Assembly: GCA_015227615.1 (NCBI GenBank)
Contig: JAALGZ010000095.1
Location: 1-57,079, forward strand
DNA from: Labyrinthula sp. Ha
Lineage: Eukaryota; Sar; Bigyra; Labyrinthulida; Labyrinthulaceae
Reading direction: 5' to 3'
Length of the DNA stretch: 57,079 nucleotides
Under the pieces are notes generated by a model that was given only the letters and a program-made list of their open reading frames with translations, made no database searches and was not told the DNA's origin. This document shows, piece after piece, positions 36,287 through 47,502 of this stretch. A program made the position numbers and the translations under genes. How positions within the stretch are numbered: the first letter of the stretch is position 1; every line of letters starts with the position of its first letter.

Positions 36287-36326
36287 CAGACCACTTTTCT
36301 CACTCAGCTGTGAGAAAAGTGGTCTG
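36287..36326. terminator. Perfect 17-bp hairpin beyond the transposase 3' end
   Basis: Arms CAGACCACTTTTCTCAC and its exact complement flank the 6-base loop TCAGCT. It lies about 130 bp past the transposase stop. It could act in 3' end formation or be an internal part of the element's structure; function is inferred. Confidence 0.6.
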
Positions 36327-36458
36327 AGAGAAGTCCAGAGGCGAAACCACGTTTTCTACATTCCCCTTCCTTCTTTTGACCCTCTTCCTTGGTTACTCAA
36401 ACATAATCCCACTTTCTTCTGAAACTTGATCCAAATCCCCGAAGTATCCATCTAGGTT

Positions 36459-38320
36459 CTACCTAAGCGCGGCGGTCATCTTCAAGACTGCTGCATAGCT
36501 TTTCTTCCAGCTATCGTTACTGTTTTGCGGTTCTTCGCAGAGCGCTTTGCATGCAGTGAGGAGCTTAGAATATTTTGCTTCCGTCTTTCTTGGGATGTAA
36601 GCTGCGTTCACAGGTGAAACTTTCACGTTGAACTCAATGCCCCCACGTGGGCCATCAACTTCTCGCCCCATCTCCCTTAGTGCCTATTTGAATAGAGGAT
36701 GTGCATGGTACCTCCGCCTAGCTGGAAGATGATCTATGCACATGTATTGGATCCTTTTACGATCACAATACCGTGCATAGTGACTACATGGATAACCAAG
36801 ATTGGTCCAGGTTTCACAAGTGCATGACTGAAGTTTTACCCCTTCCCTTTCGATAACCTCCAGCACATGTTTCATCTTTGCTCTCAAGTTTGAATCACTG
36901 ACAATGAACTTTCTTGAACTCAACTCTTCAACAATCCAACACGCTCCCATCAGCTTCAACTCTTTTTTGAACATTTCATCAGCTTCCTTTGGAAAATCTT
37001 TATCCTTCCTAATCAAATCCTTAATTTTTTTCAAAGTTCTCTCCATGTACTTATCCACATTATTCTCGTGATGAGTTACAACTTCATCAAGTGCTCATGT
37101 TTTAAGATAACTTTTAAAGAACCATTCCCTTTGATGGCTGAGTGAAATGATTCGACCCTGTGAGTAGCGCTGTGAGAGAACTTTGGAAGTTTCTCGTCAT
37201 TTCCCAACACACTTTGTTTTTTTTCCCTTATTTTTTCGGAGCAACTTACTGTGGTTCTTCAGGATATTCAACCAATATGTTTTCAATAAACTGGTCAAGC
37301 TCTTTTTCTTCTGAAAAGATTCCAGTGAGAACATCGCCCAAGCTGCTTATAAATTTTATTTTTTTTCATTCGCTTTAGGCCAGATGTTGCTAAGTTCAAG
37401 GTAGGAAGAAAGTGTTTCCTGCAATAACATGAGACGCCCCTACCTGATCAACTGCTGCTTCAAGTGCTCTATTCCTGTCGGTCATGATGACTATTGCATC
37501 CTGAAGACCCAGAAGTTTCAGCCCTTTTGCAACATCTTTACTGGACTCGCTTTCTATTATTGAGCACGCGAAATTTATTGTTTTACGGAAGCAATCGATC
37601 CCGCAAGGGAAAATTGCCACCAATCTATATCTGCTCATTCCATGGGTACTATCCACTTGGATACTATCCCGTATATTTTTTTTAATTTATTTTGTAGGTC
37701 TTCTTGAAAGCTGACTCCATTTAGAACAGCTTTGCCTTCAATGGGATAATCCCAAGTCAATTCAAATTTTCCTACACGTTCTAAACATCTTTTTCCACGC
37801 GTAATTAACTTTTTAATATTATCATTTTCGCTAGCGTCAATACCTTCTTTAGCTTTTATCATAATTAGTTTTACTAGTGCATTGTCAAACAATGTGCCTG
37901 GAAAATTGCGATGTAGAGCGACATCTGCCGCTGCAGTCCCATTGTCGGCAACTACTAAGCGATTAATCATTTTTAATTCTTCTGTTGTAAGCTGTTGTAT
38001 GCAATTTTTAATCTTTCCTAGTGCTTTTGCCTCATGGTTTCAGTAATTTTCGCTAATTACTACGAAAATGTACTTAGAAGTTTCAAGATTAAGCTTAATG
38101 TTAACTTCAAACGAGCAATTCTTGTCTGAACTACACTTAATTTTGCATCTTTTAAGTCTTTCGCAGTTTCAACCCCACTTAGCAAAGCTGATTGCCTCGA
38201 CAAAGTAGTGAGAAGCACAAATTTCCCACTTAAAACTACTAGCTGCAACTCTAGAGATGACTTCCAGAATTTCTTCAGACGTAGAATGCGTTGCCGAAGT
38301 TCAGTTACCAATTAAATCTG
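36459..38320 (-). pseudogene. MULE transposase (DDE + SWIM finger), broken
   Basis: The N-terminal part lies at 37,635-38,311. The catalytic core shows the first Asp in DSTHGMSRYRL (codon 37,651-37,653), the second in IMTDRN (37,477-37,479) and the Glu in HRVESFHSAIKG (37,151-37,153), matching the MULE DDE pattern. A SWIM zinc finger, C-x-C-x9-C-x-H (CTCETWTNLGYPCSH), lies at about 36,780-36,824 and is typical of MuDR/MULE transposases. A basic C-terminal tail follows. The Asp and Glu codons are in different frames, so there is at least one frameshift between 37,153 and 37,477. A TAG at 36,684-36,686 separates the SWIM part from the tail, and further frame changes occur near 37,640-38,060. 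The enzyme cuts at the terminal repeats and inserts the element with 9-bp duplications. Confidence 0.8.
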
Positions 38321-38550
38321 ATTTAGTTCGTTCTTGGGAGATTAAAACCTCTGGTTGTAGGCTTGTCCCTTTGGTTTCCTCTTTTTGCATAGTTTTTGTT
38401 CGTAATTTTGTATTGAAATTTGACTAAAATATTTCTGTCTTCCTCCTCAAATTTTTCTTTAAGTATGGGAATTTACAAATTCTGCGCCTCCATTGTTTGG
38501 ACGAAGTATGTTGAAAAAAATGGTAAATCAATCTGACCTATGAAATCGCT

Positions 38551-38588
38551 TTGAGTATTTGACTCCGGAGTCAAAAAAAACCTAGCTC
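38551..38588 (-). repeat. MULE right terminal inverted repeat
   Basis: Contains the same 16-bp palindrome at 38,559-38,574, with inverted flanking matches to the left end. The outermost 8 bp match less well than the core. Confidence 0.75.
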
Positions 38589-38597
38589 CTTTTGAAC
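38589..38597. repeat. Target-site duplication of MULE, right copy
   Basis: CTTTTGAAC, identical to 34,750-34,758. Confidence 0.7.
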
Positions 38598-39060
38598 ACC
38601 AGGTACAATTCAATTGCGTAAACAAACTAACTGAGTCACTTCATGTCGATAAATTGCCTTGGAAAGGCTAATATTTTTGAAAAGAAGGTGATATCAAGGT
38701 TTCAGCGCCCATGTTACATTTGTCTTCAATATCAAGTTGTAACAGGTTTAGATAATTAACATGTACCTAGATTAAAAATTTCCTTCATTCTAGCAGCTTT
38801 CTTTAACAAAGATTCAAGAATTTGCAATAAATTATAGAATGATTCAGCATAAAGTAATAGATCATCAAACCAAGCAGTATAACAGTTTTATGGGTTTACA
38901 AGAAAACTTCTCTTCTTGGCCATTAATGATGTCTACAACAATGCACTTGCAGAAAAGAGCTGAGAAGTTCCTCTCACCAATCAGCATTTGTAGCTTTTTA
39001 GGCTCATCTTCTTAAAACTAGAATAAATATTTTGTGTTTTCTTTCTAGCGTTGCTAAGAA
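38598..39060 (-). mobile_element. Gypsy-like RT fossil, right part
   Basis: Minus-strand WFDDLLLYAESFYNLLQILE (38,800-38,880) is the palm catalytic box and following helix of a Ty3/gypsy reverse transcriptase, with related sequence on both sides. The MULE sits at its downstream end. The relic is short and old. Confidence 0.6.
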
Positions 39061-40865
39061 ATATAACTAGCTAAAAATATCAAGGGTGATAAAGAATTGT
39101 AAATTATTGGAATTTAAGAATTTTCTCTCCAAATTAGTCAATTTGAACAATGTTGACATTATTATTTCATTTATTTTTATTAAATTATCTACCATTTTGT
39201 AATGATTTAATATGTCTTTTTTTTCTTTTGTTCTACCCGCTACGTATTTTTTTTTAAATTAATCCATTCTAAAGAGGTTTACATCTTCTTTAGAACGAAG
39301 AATACGGGATGCCACAAGACGAGGTTTTCCGTTGTTTTGCTATCGCTTATTTTTTCTGGTACTGCAAATTTGAATTCAAGAATCTTCTTTTTCCCTGGTT
39401 ATGTGATATCCATCGGAGCAGAATATTGAATGGTATGTGTTCAGAGTTACTCCTATCGGATGTGGTTCCAACATTTGAAAATTACAATGTCGGATCATCA
39501 ATGAGGAAAACTTTCGAAACATAAACTTCTCTGACTCCGAAGTTTAGATATATGAAAGAAAACCTTGTGAGCATTTCTCTTGAAAATTTAAATGATTGCG
39601 TCCTGTTTCTCTTTGAATTGATTATTTCCCTCACCAGTCCCAGTCATGTTAAACTCATCCGGGATATGGTCAATGAGATTGAAAATGGTTACTTTAGGGA
39701 CCTGGTGATAAGGTAAAAGTTTTTCAAGGTTGTCAAAGTAATATTAATATAGTTTTTCTTTTTTTTTGTATGGGCTAGGTAAATGTTGACTCAGTCATCC
39801 ATGATAAAAGATTCAGTTAGATTAAATGTTGTGGGCAAAATGCTTACTTTTACGTAGTGACTTGTAGAATTGATGAAATTAGATAAAGTATAAATTAATC
39901 TCTCTTCATGATTAATAGAATCAATAGAAAATTTTTTAAATTTCTGGTGATAAATAGGAGATAAGATTTTTGATGAAGATCTTAATGAGAAATAACGTTG
40001 ATTTGATTGAGTAAAAAGATTTCATTCATTTGTAATATTGACAATTTTTATTCGCAAAATATATAAAAATCAACCGGTTTGAAGAAATGATCCTGAAGCA
40101 TCTGAAGTAAATTGTTCCATTGAGTCTTATTTCCCTTAACAAATATTAATCTAATGTAGGTAGCCGTATTGTTACTCCATTGAAATCAGAAATAATCTCA
40201 TCAGTATTGTGAATTATAACAAAGAAATATTATAACATTTCTCCTATAGGTACCAGAGGTTGAGTTTCTTCCTTGCCAGTACCATATATTCCATCTTGAC
40301 TACCTTAAGAGAATCATTAATCTCTAATGATACACCATGATATTTCAAAGTGTGATCACCAAAGATTAACCATTTGAACTGTTGAATTTCAACGCAAAAA
40401 GAACATTGGCTGCAAATATCCGGTTTGAAACCTTCTTGAATTCGAGTAATCTCGGCTAAATAGAGCTTGTTAAAATGGTAAAATTATTTATCAAATATTT
40501 GCATCTCCTTAATGACACGAGAATTTCCCTCCTTAATTTGATAAGCTCCAATAAGACATATTGATGCTACATTAATATCCATATCACTGTCTGTAAAATC
40601 CCGAGTTTTATTTTATTGTTTTGAAATGAGTTCATATATCGTCATAGTTATCTTCTCCTTAGCCTTTTTCTAAACCTACTGATATTGATACATCTAACTT
40701 TTATATTTTTTCTTTCGATAAAACATTTCCCTAGTTTTTGCTCGTGTCAAACCTTTGTTGTAGTAAACATGATTCATATATTATAATTGCCTTTTAGTCC
40801 AGGTTCCGGTTCATTTTTTCAAGAAGAAATTATATGCTAGGTTTCCATATCGTTGTAATACTTCT
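39061..40865. other. AT-rich spacer with possible eroded retroelement
   Basis: No intact gene. Short minus-strand coding-like traces around 39,300-39,540 may belong to the neighbouring gypsy fossil, but I cannot assign them. The remainder shows nothing I can support. Confidence 0.4.
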
Positions 40866-42517
40866 GTCTTCCTACGATGCAAGTGTATTCAAGAATGTAG
40901 TGTAATTAAATCATTAACGACTAGGTCTTATTATGTCAAACTGATATATATTTGTAATTGTATTTCAACTATGTTACAGAATATAGTAAATGTCTAAGAT
41001 AGTCATAAGAACCAGGAGTAAACACGTCAGTCCGATATTACATGGACAACTCCAACCGCACTATTATATTTTCATTTTTCTAAGATTCCTTCAACTTCCG
41101 AGTTTTTTACTTCAGTTGTTTTAGTCTGATATTTCTGCTGTTACCAACATTACTACTTCCTCTACCGTCAACAATTATATTTAAACAATTTTCTTTAAAG
41201 TTACAGTTATGTTTCTGTTCCTTACAAAGTTTAGTTTTCTATATGATGTTTAGATTTTGTAGTCTAAATATATAGTGAAAAGGCATTTTAACTTGTTTTA
41301 ATAATTTTGAAAGGCTTAGTCCTTGTAATGGTTTGTTATCTTATTATAAATTTTGACAATGCTATTCAAAATCGTCTTCTACAATATCTATAGCTCTTAT
41401 TCTCACTAATTTATATTTATCATCCTAAAACTTATCATCTATTATTCCAGACTTAAACCAATGTTCTTCATTTGATGGACATTATTTGTTAATATATCAA
41501 AAACCTCTGCATTGACAGCACCTAATCGGTTTGAGATATTCTTTATTATTCATTTTGGGTTTGCTGGTTGAAATATCTTTTGTATCTGTATCCTAGTGCT
41601 GATTTTTACATATTCAAAGTTCAAAAGTTGACTAAACCTTCACAAACAGTTTATTACTTTATCCATTGAAGTAGTTGGACATAGAGATGTTGTAACACCT
41701 TATTGTTCATTTTGAATGTTTCTAATTAAGCATTCTACCATAGATCATGTAGAGTTTACATCATATATAACTTGAATCTTGCGTACTCTACTTTGCATTT
41801 GTTTAAAAATTTTGTTTAACTTCTGAATGGAATATCTGGTATATTTCTCTCACTCTTGACCTTCTGATTTTCAACACTAATGTGAAAATATGTTTTGAAT
41901 CTGTAAATGTTTTAAGAGTTCGTTCTTTACTCTTCTTAAGATGTAACAGTTCCAGTTATATAATTGCTCTTAATATAGTAATGACTTCTTCAGCGGATGT
42001 ACCAAGCACAAGTTCAATTCTAATAAAGCTTTAGGTTATTATTCGTAGAGCAAAGACATAGTTCTTTTGATAATCCAAAACTATGGAATTTTAACTTAGT
42101 TTCAAACATTCAGCCGGAGTATTCTTGCTTTCTGGAGTGTATACTTCAATTGAGCTCTCAGAATTTTCAAAATCATCACCTGCAATTCTTTGCTTGTTTT
42201 GCTCTCTCGTAAAACTTCACTCCACTGAGTCAAACCCTTTGTCTTTTAATAGCTTTAACATTGGTACCTTAGCTAATGCAGGTACTTTAACGTCGTACAT
42301 TACATAGTACTTTGCATGTTTCTTTCCAAAGATAGAACATACTGAGTTTCTCCATTGAAGTTGTGAAATTAACTATTTTCAGATTTACGAAAAGTATTTG
42401 CCTTAAGATTTAAACCTGCGGTTGCCATAATACTTTTTCTTTGATATTTTATTTTGTATTTATAAGCTGCTACAGTGTTAAAATATTCAAAATTTCCGAC
42501 TAAATAACTATAGCTAG
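40866..42517 (-). repeat. Dispersed repeat, copy B (1.65 kb)
   Basis: Nearly identical to copy C (51,537-52,898) over about 1,360 bp, with about three differences seen, and a few percent different from copy A over 1 kb. Minus-strand gag-like coding traces run through it. The right edge (...CTATAGCTAG) is shared with copy A and touches the 139-bp LTR of the next element with no base between. It may be a long LTR or the 5' part of a retroelement. Confidence 0.75.
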
Positions 42518-42656
42518 TGATCAGATCCCACGAATACTTCTGGTATGCTTGTGACAATACGTAATGTGAATCCGTGAAAATGTATATATTATTCGTTAAC
42601 GACTAACTTAGCAAGTATCACTCATAAACTTTATAACAATAACGGATAAACTATCA
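42518..42656 (-). repeat. 3' LTR (139 bp) of the MT-A70 element
   Basis: Direct repeat of 49,750-49,888; about 10 mismatches, nine of them transitions. It abuts repeat copy B. Confidence 0.8.
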
Positions 42657-43449
42657 TTCCTCTTTTTCAAAGATGAACTTCCTATAATTAGTTATGAGCT
42701 CAAGTCCAGCAGAAAACCATCTGTAGCGTAGATTACATGATCGTGAAAACAGATCCAAATATTGTTTCCCAGGCAATAAAGTTTCTGCTAGTTCATAAAT
42801 TTCTACCGGCTTCTGGCTTTGAGAAAATCCTTTCAATAAAATTACATCGTTGGCATGTCCTAACAATAAATCGGAATGGTTCCCTTCGGTAGCTAAGATA
42901 CACTTCTCGGTTGCGTGGCGAAAAATGTGTCCATTTCCCACAGCCAACTTATCGTTTTTCGTCGTTTTGACCCACGTGATCAGGTTCCGAAACTTGAACC
43001 CTTGTTCTTGTAGCTATCGTTTCGATAATTCCATTTTCGCATTTACGGTCCATAGGAGGACTACTCCATGTTTAATGAGCTGACCAATATGTGTCGACAA
43101 TATCCTGATCAGAGAGAGTGTTGTAAGAAACGCTTGCACCGCGAATAGGAGCATCAGACAAATAATTCCATGGGGGATCAATATGTAGAAGATCAAATGT
43201 TCCAAAAGAATCCAATAACAAACTTATAGCAGAAGGTTCTGAAAGATCCAATTTAATCTGTACACTTTGAGGGGGCGGAATAACAACGTAGAGTGAAGTA
43301 AAAGGTGTAAACAAGTCTGAATCAGTTGAGATAACAAAGTGATTTGAACCACGTCCTGATCTTCTAAATTTTTCACCGTCTAAGTCCAATAAAACATAAT
43401 CTTCTGAAGTTGACCATATACTTAAATTATTCGCGTAAAAATCTTTCAA
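42654..43449 (-). pseudogene. MT-A70 adenine-N6-methyltransferase carried by the element
   Basis: Shows the MT-A70 hallmarks in order: a strand leading to FDLLHIDPPWNYLSD (catalytic D-P-P-W, about 43,155-43,200), YNTLSDQDI (conserved Y and following helix), a beta strand with VLLWT near 43,035-43,055, then GHIFRHATEKCILAT (the G-H-x6-E block) and KPVEIYELAETLLPGKQYLDLFSR (the E-K-P-x-x-x-Y...Y-L-x-L-F block). This family includes METTL3/14/4 and ciliate MTA1, which put a methyl group on adenine N6 in RNA or DNA. The nearest subfamily cannot be set by eye. The reading frame ends in the first three bases of the 3' LTR. The copy is broken; its source is most likely capture of a host gene. Confidence 0.8.
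42657..42668 (-). promoter_or_regulatory. Polypurine tract
   Basis: GAAAAAGAGGAA on the minus strand, directly before the TG of the 3' LTR. It is the expected primer site for plus-strand DNA synthesis, and here it also encodes the last residues of the methyltransferase frame. Confidence 0.75.
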
Positions 43450-43497
43450 AACCTCTACTATATCATGTTCATGTTTCTGAGCGAACTTTAAGAAGTT

Positions 43498-44163
43498 TTA
43501 TTTGACTTTGCACTCATTGATAAGTGCCACTAACTCTTTTTCTAAAATTTTCCTTTCTAACTGTGGTTCATTTAAAACAGGTACTATGTCCCCAGGATTG
43601 CAATATTTATTGAACGTAAAATAGTCAATGTAGCTCTCTATATTGTCAAGTCGTCTAAAGAAAGGTATAACCACTTTGTGTCGTTCCATTGTGGTTAACC
43701 CGAACCTCCATTGGTTTAAACTTCGTCGCAAAATAAGTTCTTCAGAAGTAATGTTATGCTGCCTGATATAGAATGTATCAAAAACGTCTCGATTCCTTCT
43801 TCCTATTCTGTAAACGTCAACGAAAAGTCCATGGTATTCAGAAACAGCCTGCTTAAAAACCAGTTTTTGTAATTGAGTGTGAAGTTGTTGTGGGGTTTTT
43901 CCTGGCAAGAGATTTAACTCTCTGGTTTTCTTATGGTTCCCAAAACCATATTTCATTACTGCCGATCTCAAAACTTCCTTTTCCTCGGGGAGCCAACCAG
44001 GTGAAGACGTTGGCACGGCTTGTCCAAAGACACCTATATGTCCAACACGAGTGTCAGACTTCGAATTTATACTTTCCCACGTCTGCTTGACCGATTTCTT
44101 ATTCTTGCCCTTATATTCCAAAATAAAGTCTTCACTTAAGCTGGACAAATCTTCGCACATCAT
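43498..44163 (-). pseudogene. Myb/SANT-like segment of element cargo
   Basis: A 221-codon open stretch. Residues about 57-103 (SPGWLPEEKEVLRSAVMKYG, then a G-x-H-K-K-T-R helix and LPGKTPQQLHTQLQKLV) have the three-helix pattern of Myb/SANT DNA- or histone-tail-binding domains, with the spaced aromatic positions partly kept. The remainder is charged and helical, with an FDTFYIRQHNI segment, and I do not recognise it. It sits between the chromodomain and the methyltransferase on the same strand, so I read it as part of the captured module. Confidence 0.55.
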
Positions 44164-44400
44164 TCTCCACGGTTCCCATGTGGGCTCATCGTAACCTAGC
44201 TACTTTGTTAAAACTATGACTTCTTTCTTATCTGTTATTGAAAGTTCGGAAAAATATTCGACTTCCAATGTGGTTTGATTTGCGAGGAACAGATCAACAA
44301 TTTATTGTGTAGGTTCAAAAGTATTGTCTTCGTATGGTCATAGTCGGGCTGCGTGAACAATTTGGCGTTTGCCCAACAAGTCTTCTATTTGGTAGACATT
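44130..44400 (-). pseudogene. Chromodomain-like stretch after the integrase
   Basis: Minus-strand sequence near 44,160-44,200 reads LGYDEPTWEPW, matching the chromodomain W-K-G-Y-x-x-x-x-x-T-W-E-P core, and is preceded by an acidic VEYFSEL strand. Chromodomains at this place are known in chromoviruses, where they steer integration toward marked chromatin. Confidence 0.6.
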
Positions 44401-44408
44401 CGAGCTTA

Positions 44409-45371
44409 TTATTTTGATAATACGATAGGGTCCAACAAGCAGTGGGAGGTGTCTGACCTGCGAAGCTTTTGTTGCAGTTTTCGAAAGCAGTATCCAGTCG
44501 CCCGGGCTGTATTGTATTGCAGGACCTCTGAGCCTGTCATTATATCTCTTGTTTTTCTCACCCTTATTTCCATCGTCGTGTTGTATGCTAATTTCAGTCT
44601 CTCATGCATCAGTTTTCTGACTTCGTGGAAATTTGATTCAATAGAAGTCCTATTCCTTTTAGTCAACTTAATTGAAAGAGCAGATGCAAGGCCAGATATG
44701 TTTTCCAGTAGAGTGTTTGAACTAGTGGGAGGAGCATTCATAAAAGGTTGGTTAGGGGTAAAATTCGCTTTTGATCTAGAAGGATAATTATTGAGAGAGT
44801 CCATGATCGTCCCTACTAGTTTGTGTACTTCAGTTACATTCAATCTAAACTGCGAACACAGCGTCCTGATTATTCTGACGATCTTAGCATTTGTGATTTC
44901 CACAACTCCATTTGTCCACGGACTAAATTTGATACTAAAATATTGTTTGAAATGGTAAACTTCAGAAAAGGTTTGTAAAAGTTTGCCCGCAAAATAGGAC
45001 ACATTATCTGTGACTAAAGTAAAGTTATTTTCAAATTGAAAGTTCCCCAGAAATTCTATAAGTGCCAAAGCCATGTTTTCTGCGTCTTCTTTTTCAACCA
45101 CCTTCATAAACACATTCCTGGTCGCATTATCGACCAAGACTATTATCTTGCAACTGTTGTTGACAGACAGGGAGTCGACATGAATTATTTCCCGTGGTAT
45201 CTTGGACATTAAAGTTAAATGCAGAGGTCTTCGAATAAGTTGGGGTTTGTTGCTGGTACAATGCAGACATTTGTCTCTAAAGTTTTCTATCATCCTTTTT
45301 AAGCTGCAATCTCTGGGTGTGTCAAATGTAAAAGATTCTTTCAAAAGGTCTTCTTCCTGCTTCGTAGACAC
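44409..45371 (-). pseudogene. Integrase region
   Basis: HHCC-type zinc segment with CLHCTSNK, then DDE landmarks IIHVDSL, TLVTDNVSYF and SPWTNGVVEITN in order, followed by the C-terminal TSGSEVLQ-like beta-rich part. It resembles Ty3/gypsy integrases. Confidence 0.8.
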
Positions 45372-45575
45372 ATGGTTTTGCGAAATTTGATTAGAAATGA
45401 TAAGCCTTGAGATAAAATCGACGTTTCAGGATATCCATATTTTCGAGTTTTTGGTAACCAATTCGTTTACTTTATCTTCGAGATGTTTGTTTTGTATTTT
45501 AAGAAGTTCTTCATCTGTGGGTCTTTTGAAGCTATGTTTATACCAGGGAAGTAAGAAGGAGATTCTGTTTTTGTT

Positions 45576-46387
45576 CTATACTTCATTAGTGTTTCCAGGA
45601 TCGTCTAAATTTATCTCCGTTTTCAGCGCGACCATATAGCAACTAAACATTACCATATCCATTTCATTATTCTTTTCCTTGACGATTTCTTCGGCATACC
45701 TATTTCCCCAACGCGACAAGATGTCTGCAGCCACGTTTTCCCCGGGGATATGCCTGACAACCATGTCAACTTGCTGGAACTGGTAGCCCATCTTGACATC
45801 CTGCTAATCTGGGACTGCTTCGTGCTACTTTCCGGCGTCAAGACATACTGCAGATTTTTGTGGTCGGTAAAAACAGTAATCGTAGATGCCTGTCCAAATA
45901 ATAACCATGGGATCCTTTTAAATGAGAACCAGATAGGGTACATCTCCTTTGACGAGATATACCAGTTAAGTTGTCCTTTCTGGAATTTACCACTAAAGAA
46001 GAACACTGGAGAATTAACTTGGCTTCTTATTGGAGTGTTGTCGTCTAAGAGTCCAGGGTTGCAGTTTTCGCAGTGCGTAACCATGAGGCCCCAATCCTGG
46101 TCCGAAGCGTCGGCAAATAAGCATATCGGTTTCTCTGGTTTGTAGTTCCTCAATCTTCTTTTGGAGGACTTATTCAAAATGTCCAAAAATTGAGACCACT
46201 TAGCTTCAGCTTCCGTTGTCCATAGCATAGATTCGTTCTCTCTTTTCAACTGGGCCTTAGGCTTCTTTAAATCAACAAGATTCGCGAAGTAATCACGATA
46301 CTCCGTAAGATGTTCCACTACTGGTGATAGCCAATTTGCTAGATGTAGAGCTCGAGCCAACTGATGGCAATAGTAGGGTTTCTTCAT
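45576..46387 (-). pseudogene. RNase H region
   Basis: Begins with connection-type sequence and continues through CLFADASDQDWGLMVTHC (first catalytic Asp block) and FFSGKFQKGQLNWYISSKEMYP, then TVFTDHKNLQYVL (the T-D-H-K block of gypsy RNase H). Clear family match. Confidence 0.8.
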
Positions 46388-46426
46388 GTCTAAGATCTTG
46401 TCAAAATATTTGCTGCTGAAGTTCCA

Positions 46427-47107
46427 TCATCTTTGGCTGATATTTTTACCACACCACTCCACATCTCTTTGTAGGGGGAAACATTTATCAATGTTGAGCC
46501 GTAAATTGAGTGAAATAAAACGTTCTAAAGATTCTGATAAGCTTTCCAGATATTTTTGAAAGGTAGATGAATATATAACAATGTCGTCGATCCAACAGAT
46601 GGCACCTTCTTCTTTCCTCATAAATTTACTGCTCAAGACCTCTGTCTGCATGCGTTCCTGAAAGTGCATGGGCGTGTTTACTCAGCCCATAGGACTTCCA
46701 ACCGTTTCGTACGCACCAATCGGAGTAATGATCGTGAAGTAGTGCATCGAGTCTTCGTGAACCGGCATATAGTCGAAGCCGCTGAGGATGTCAAATGCTC
46801 CGTAATATGATGAACCCATTGGTACGAAGACTTGTTGTTCGATATTTGGCATCGTGAGAGGAGTTTTGATAGTGAATCTGCTCAGGGGTTTCATATTCGT
46901 GACCATGCGATACTTTTCCGGGCCTTTCTTCGGAACTAGAAAGGTTTGGCATCCGTGCTTCGGGTTCCTGCTCCTCCGAATAAGGTTGCGCTTTTCCATA
47001 CTCTCCAACTTAGCTCTGAGGTATCCAAGCATCGTAGGTCCATAGTTTTTCGAGGAGTCGACAGGAAAAACAGCCTCCGGAATAACATAACAGAATATTG
47101 GCTCCAA
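46427..47107 (-). pseudogene. Reverse-transcriptase region
   Basis: Gypsy-type RT landmarks: RRSRNPKHGCQTFLVPKK and YRMVTNMKPLSRFT (fingers), FDILSGFDYMPVHEDS (motif A), then GAICWIDDIVIYSSTF (motif C as W-I-D-D) and the LNLRLNIDKCF stretch that follows it. The order and spacing fit the family. Confidence 0.8.
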
Positions 47108-47502
47108 CTTCCATATCCTCGCTGGAGACTCCTTATCGCCAAATGCTTCATACTTCTCTAATAAGATATTTTTTAGGGAGACAATATCTTCTTCACCGTA
47201 ATCGTTAACGAGGTTCTTTATTTTTTCTTCAAACTTCAGCTTGATTCACTCTTCTTCGTTCACATCGTTTCTTTGTGAGTTTCCCCATTGCCTATTTCTT
47301 CAGCCCCAAATTCATCCGGTTGTTCGTCTGCTTCGAAAATAATCGGTCTACTGTAATCGTGAGTACGCCGCTGCAGATCCCCTTCGTTAAACACCACTTT
47401 GAAAATAAATAAATCCATATTTTTGCTGTGAATATTTGTTATCGACATTAGATAAATAGGTAGGACCTGAAGCGCAAGCACTTCAGTGTTGATGTTGGTT
47501 GT

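Larger units (their letters stand above)
34759..38588 (-). mobile_element. Mutator-like (MULE) DNA transposon, 3.8 kb
   Basis: Bounded by a 9-bp duplication and inverted ends that share GTTTTTTGACTCCGGAGTCAA followed by a similar TACTC stretch. Its single gene, on the minus strand at about 36,459-38,320, encodes a DDE transposase with a SWIM finger. The rest of the interior (35,130-36,240) is a degenerate minisatellite. Stops and frame changes in the transposase show the copy is inactive on its own, although the ends look well preserved. Confidence 0.8.

Noticed and set aside
39525-39550. TGACTCCGAAGT resembling the MULE palindrome
   Set aside because: Imperfect, unpaired and outside the target duplications; probably chance or a tiny relic.
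42654-44163. Methyltransferase region as an ordinary host gene
   Set aside because: It lies inside paired LTRs, on the same strand as pol, and its end coincides with polypurine tract and LTR start.
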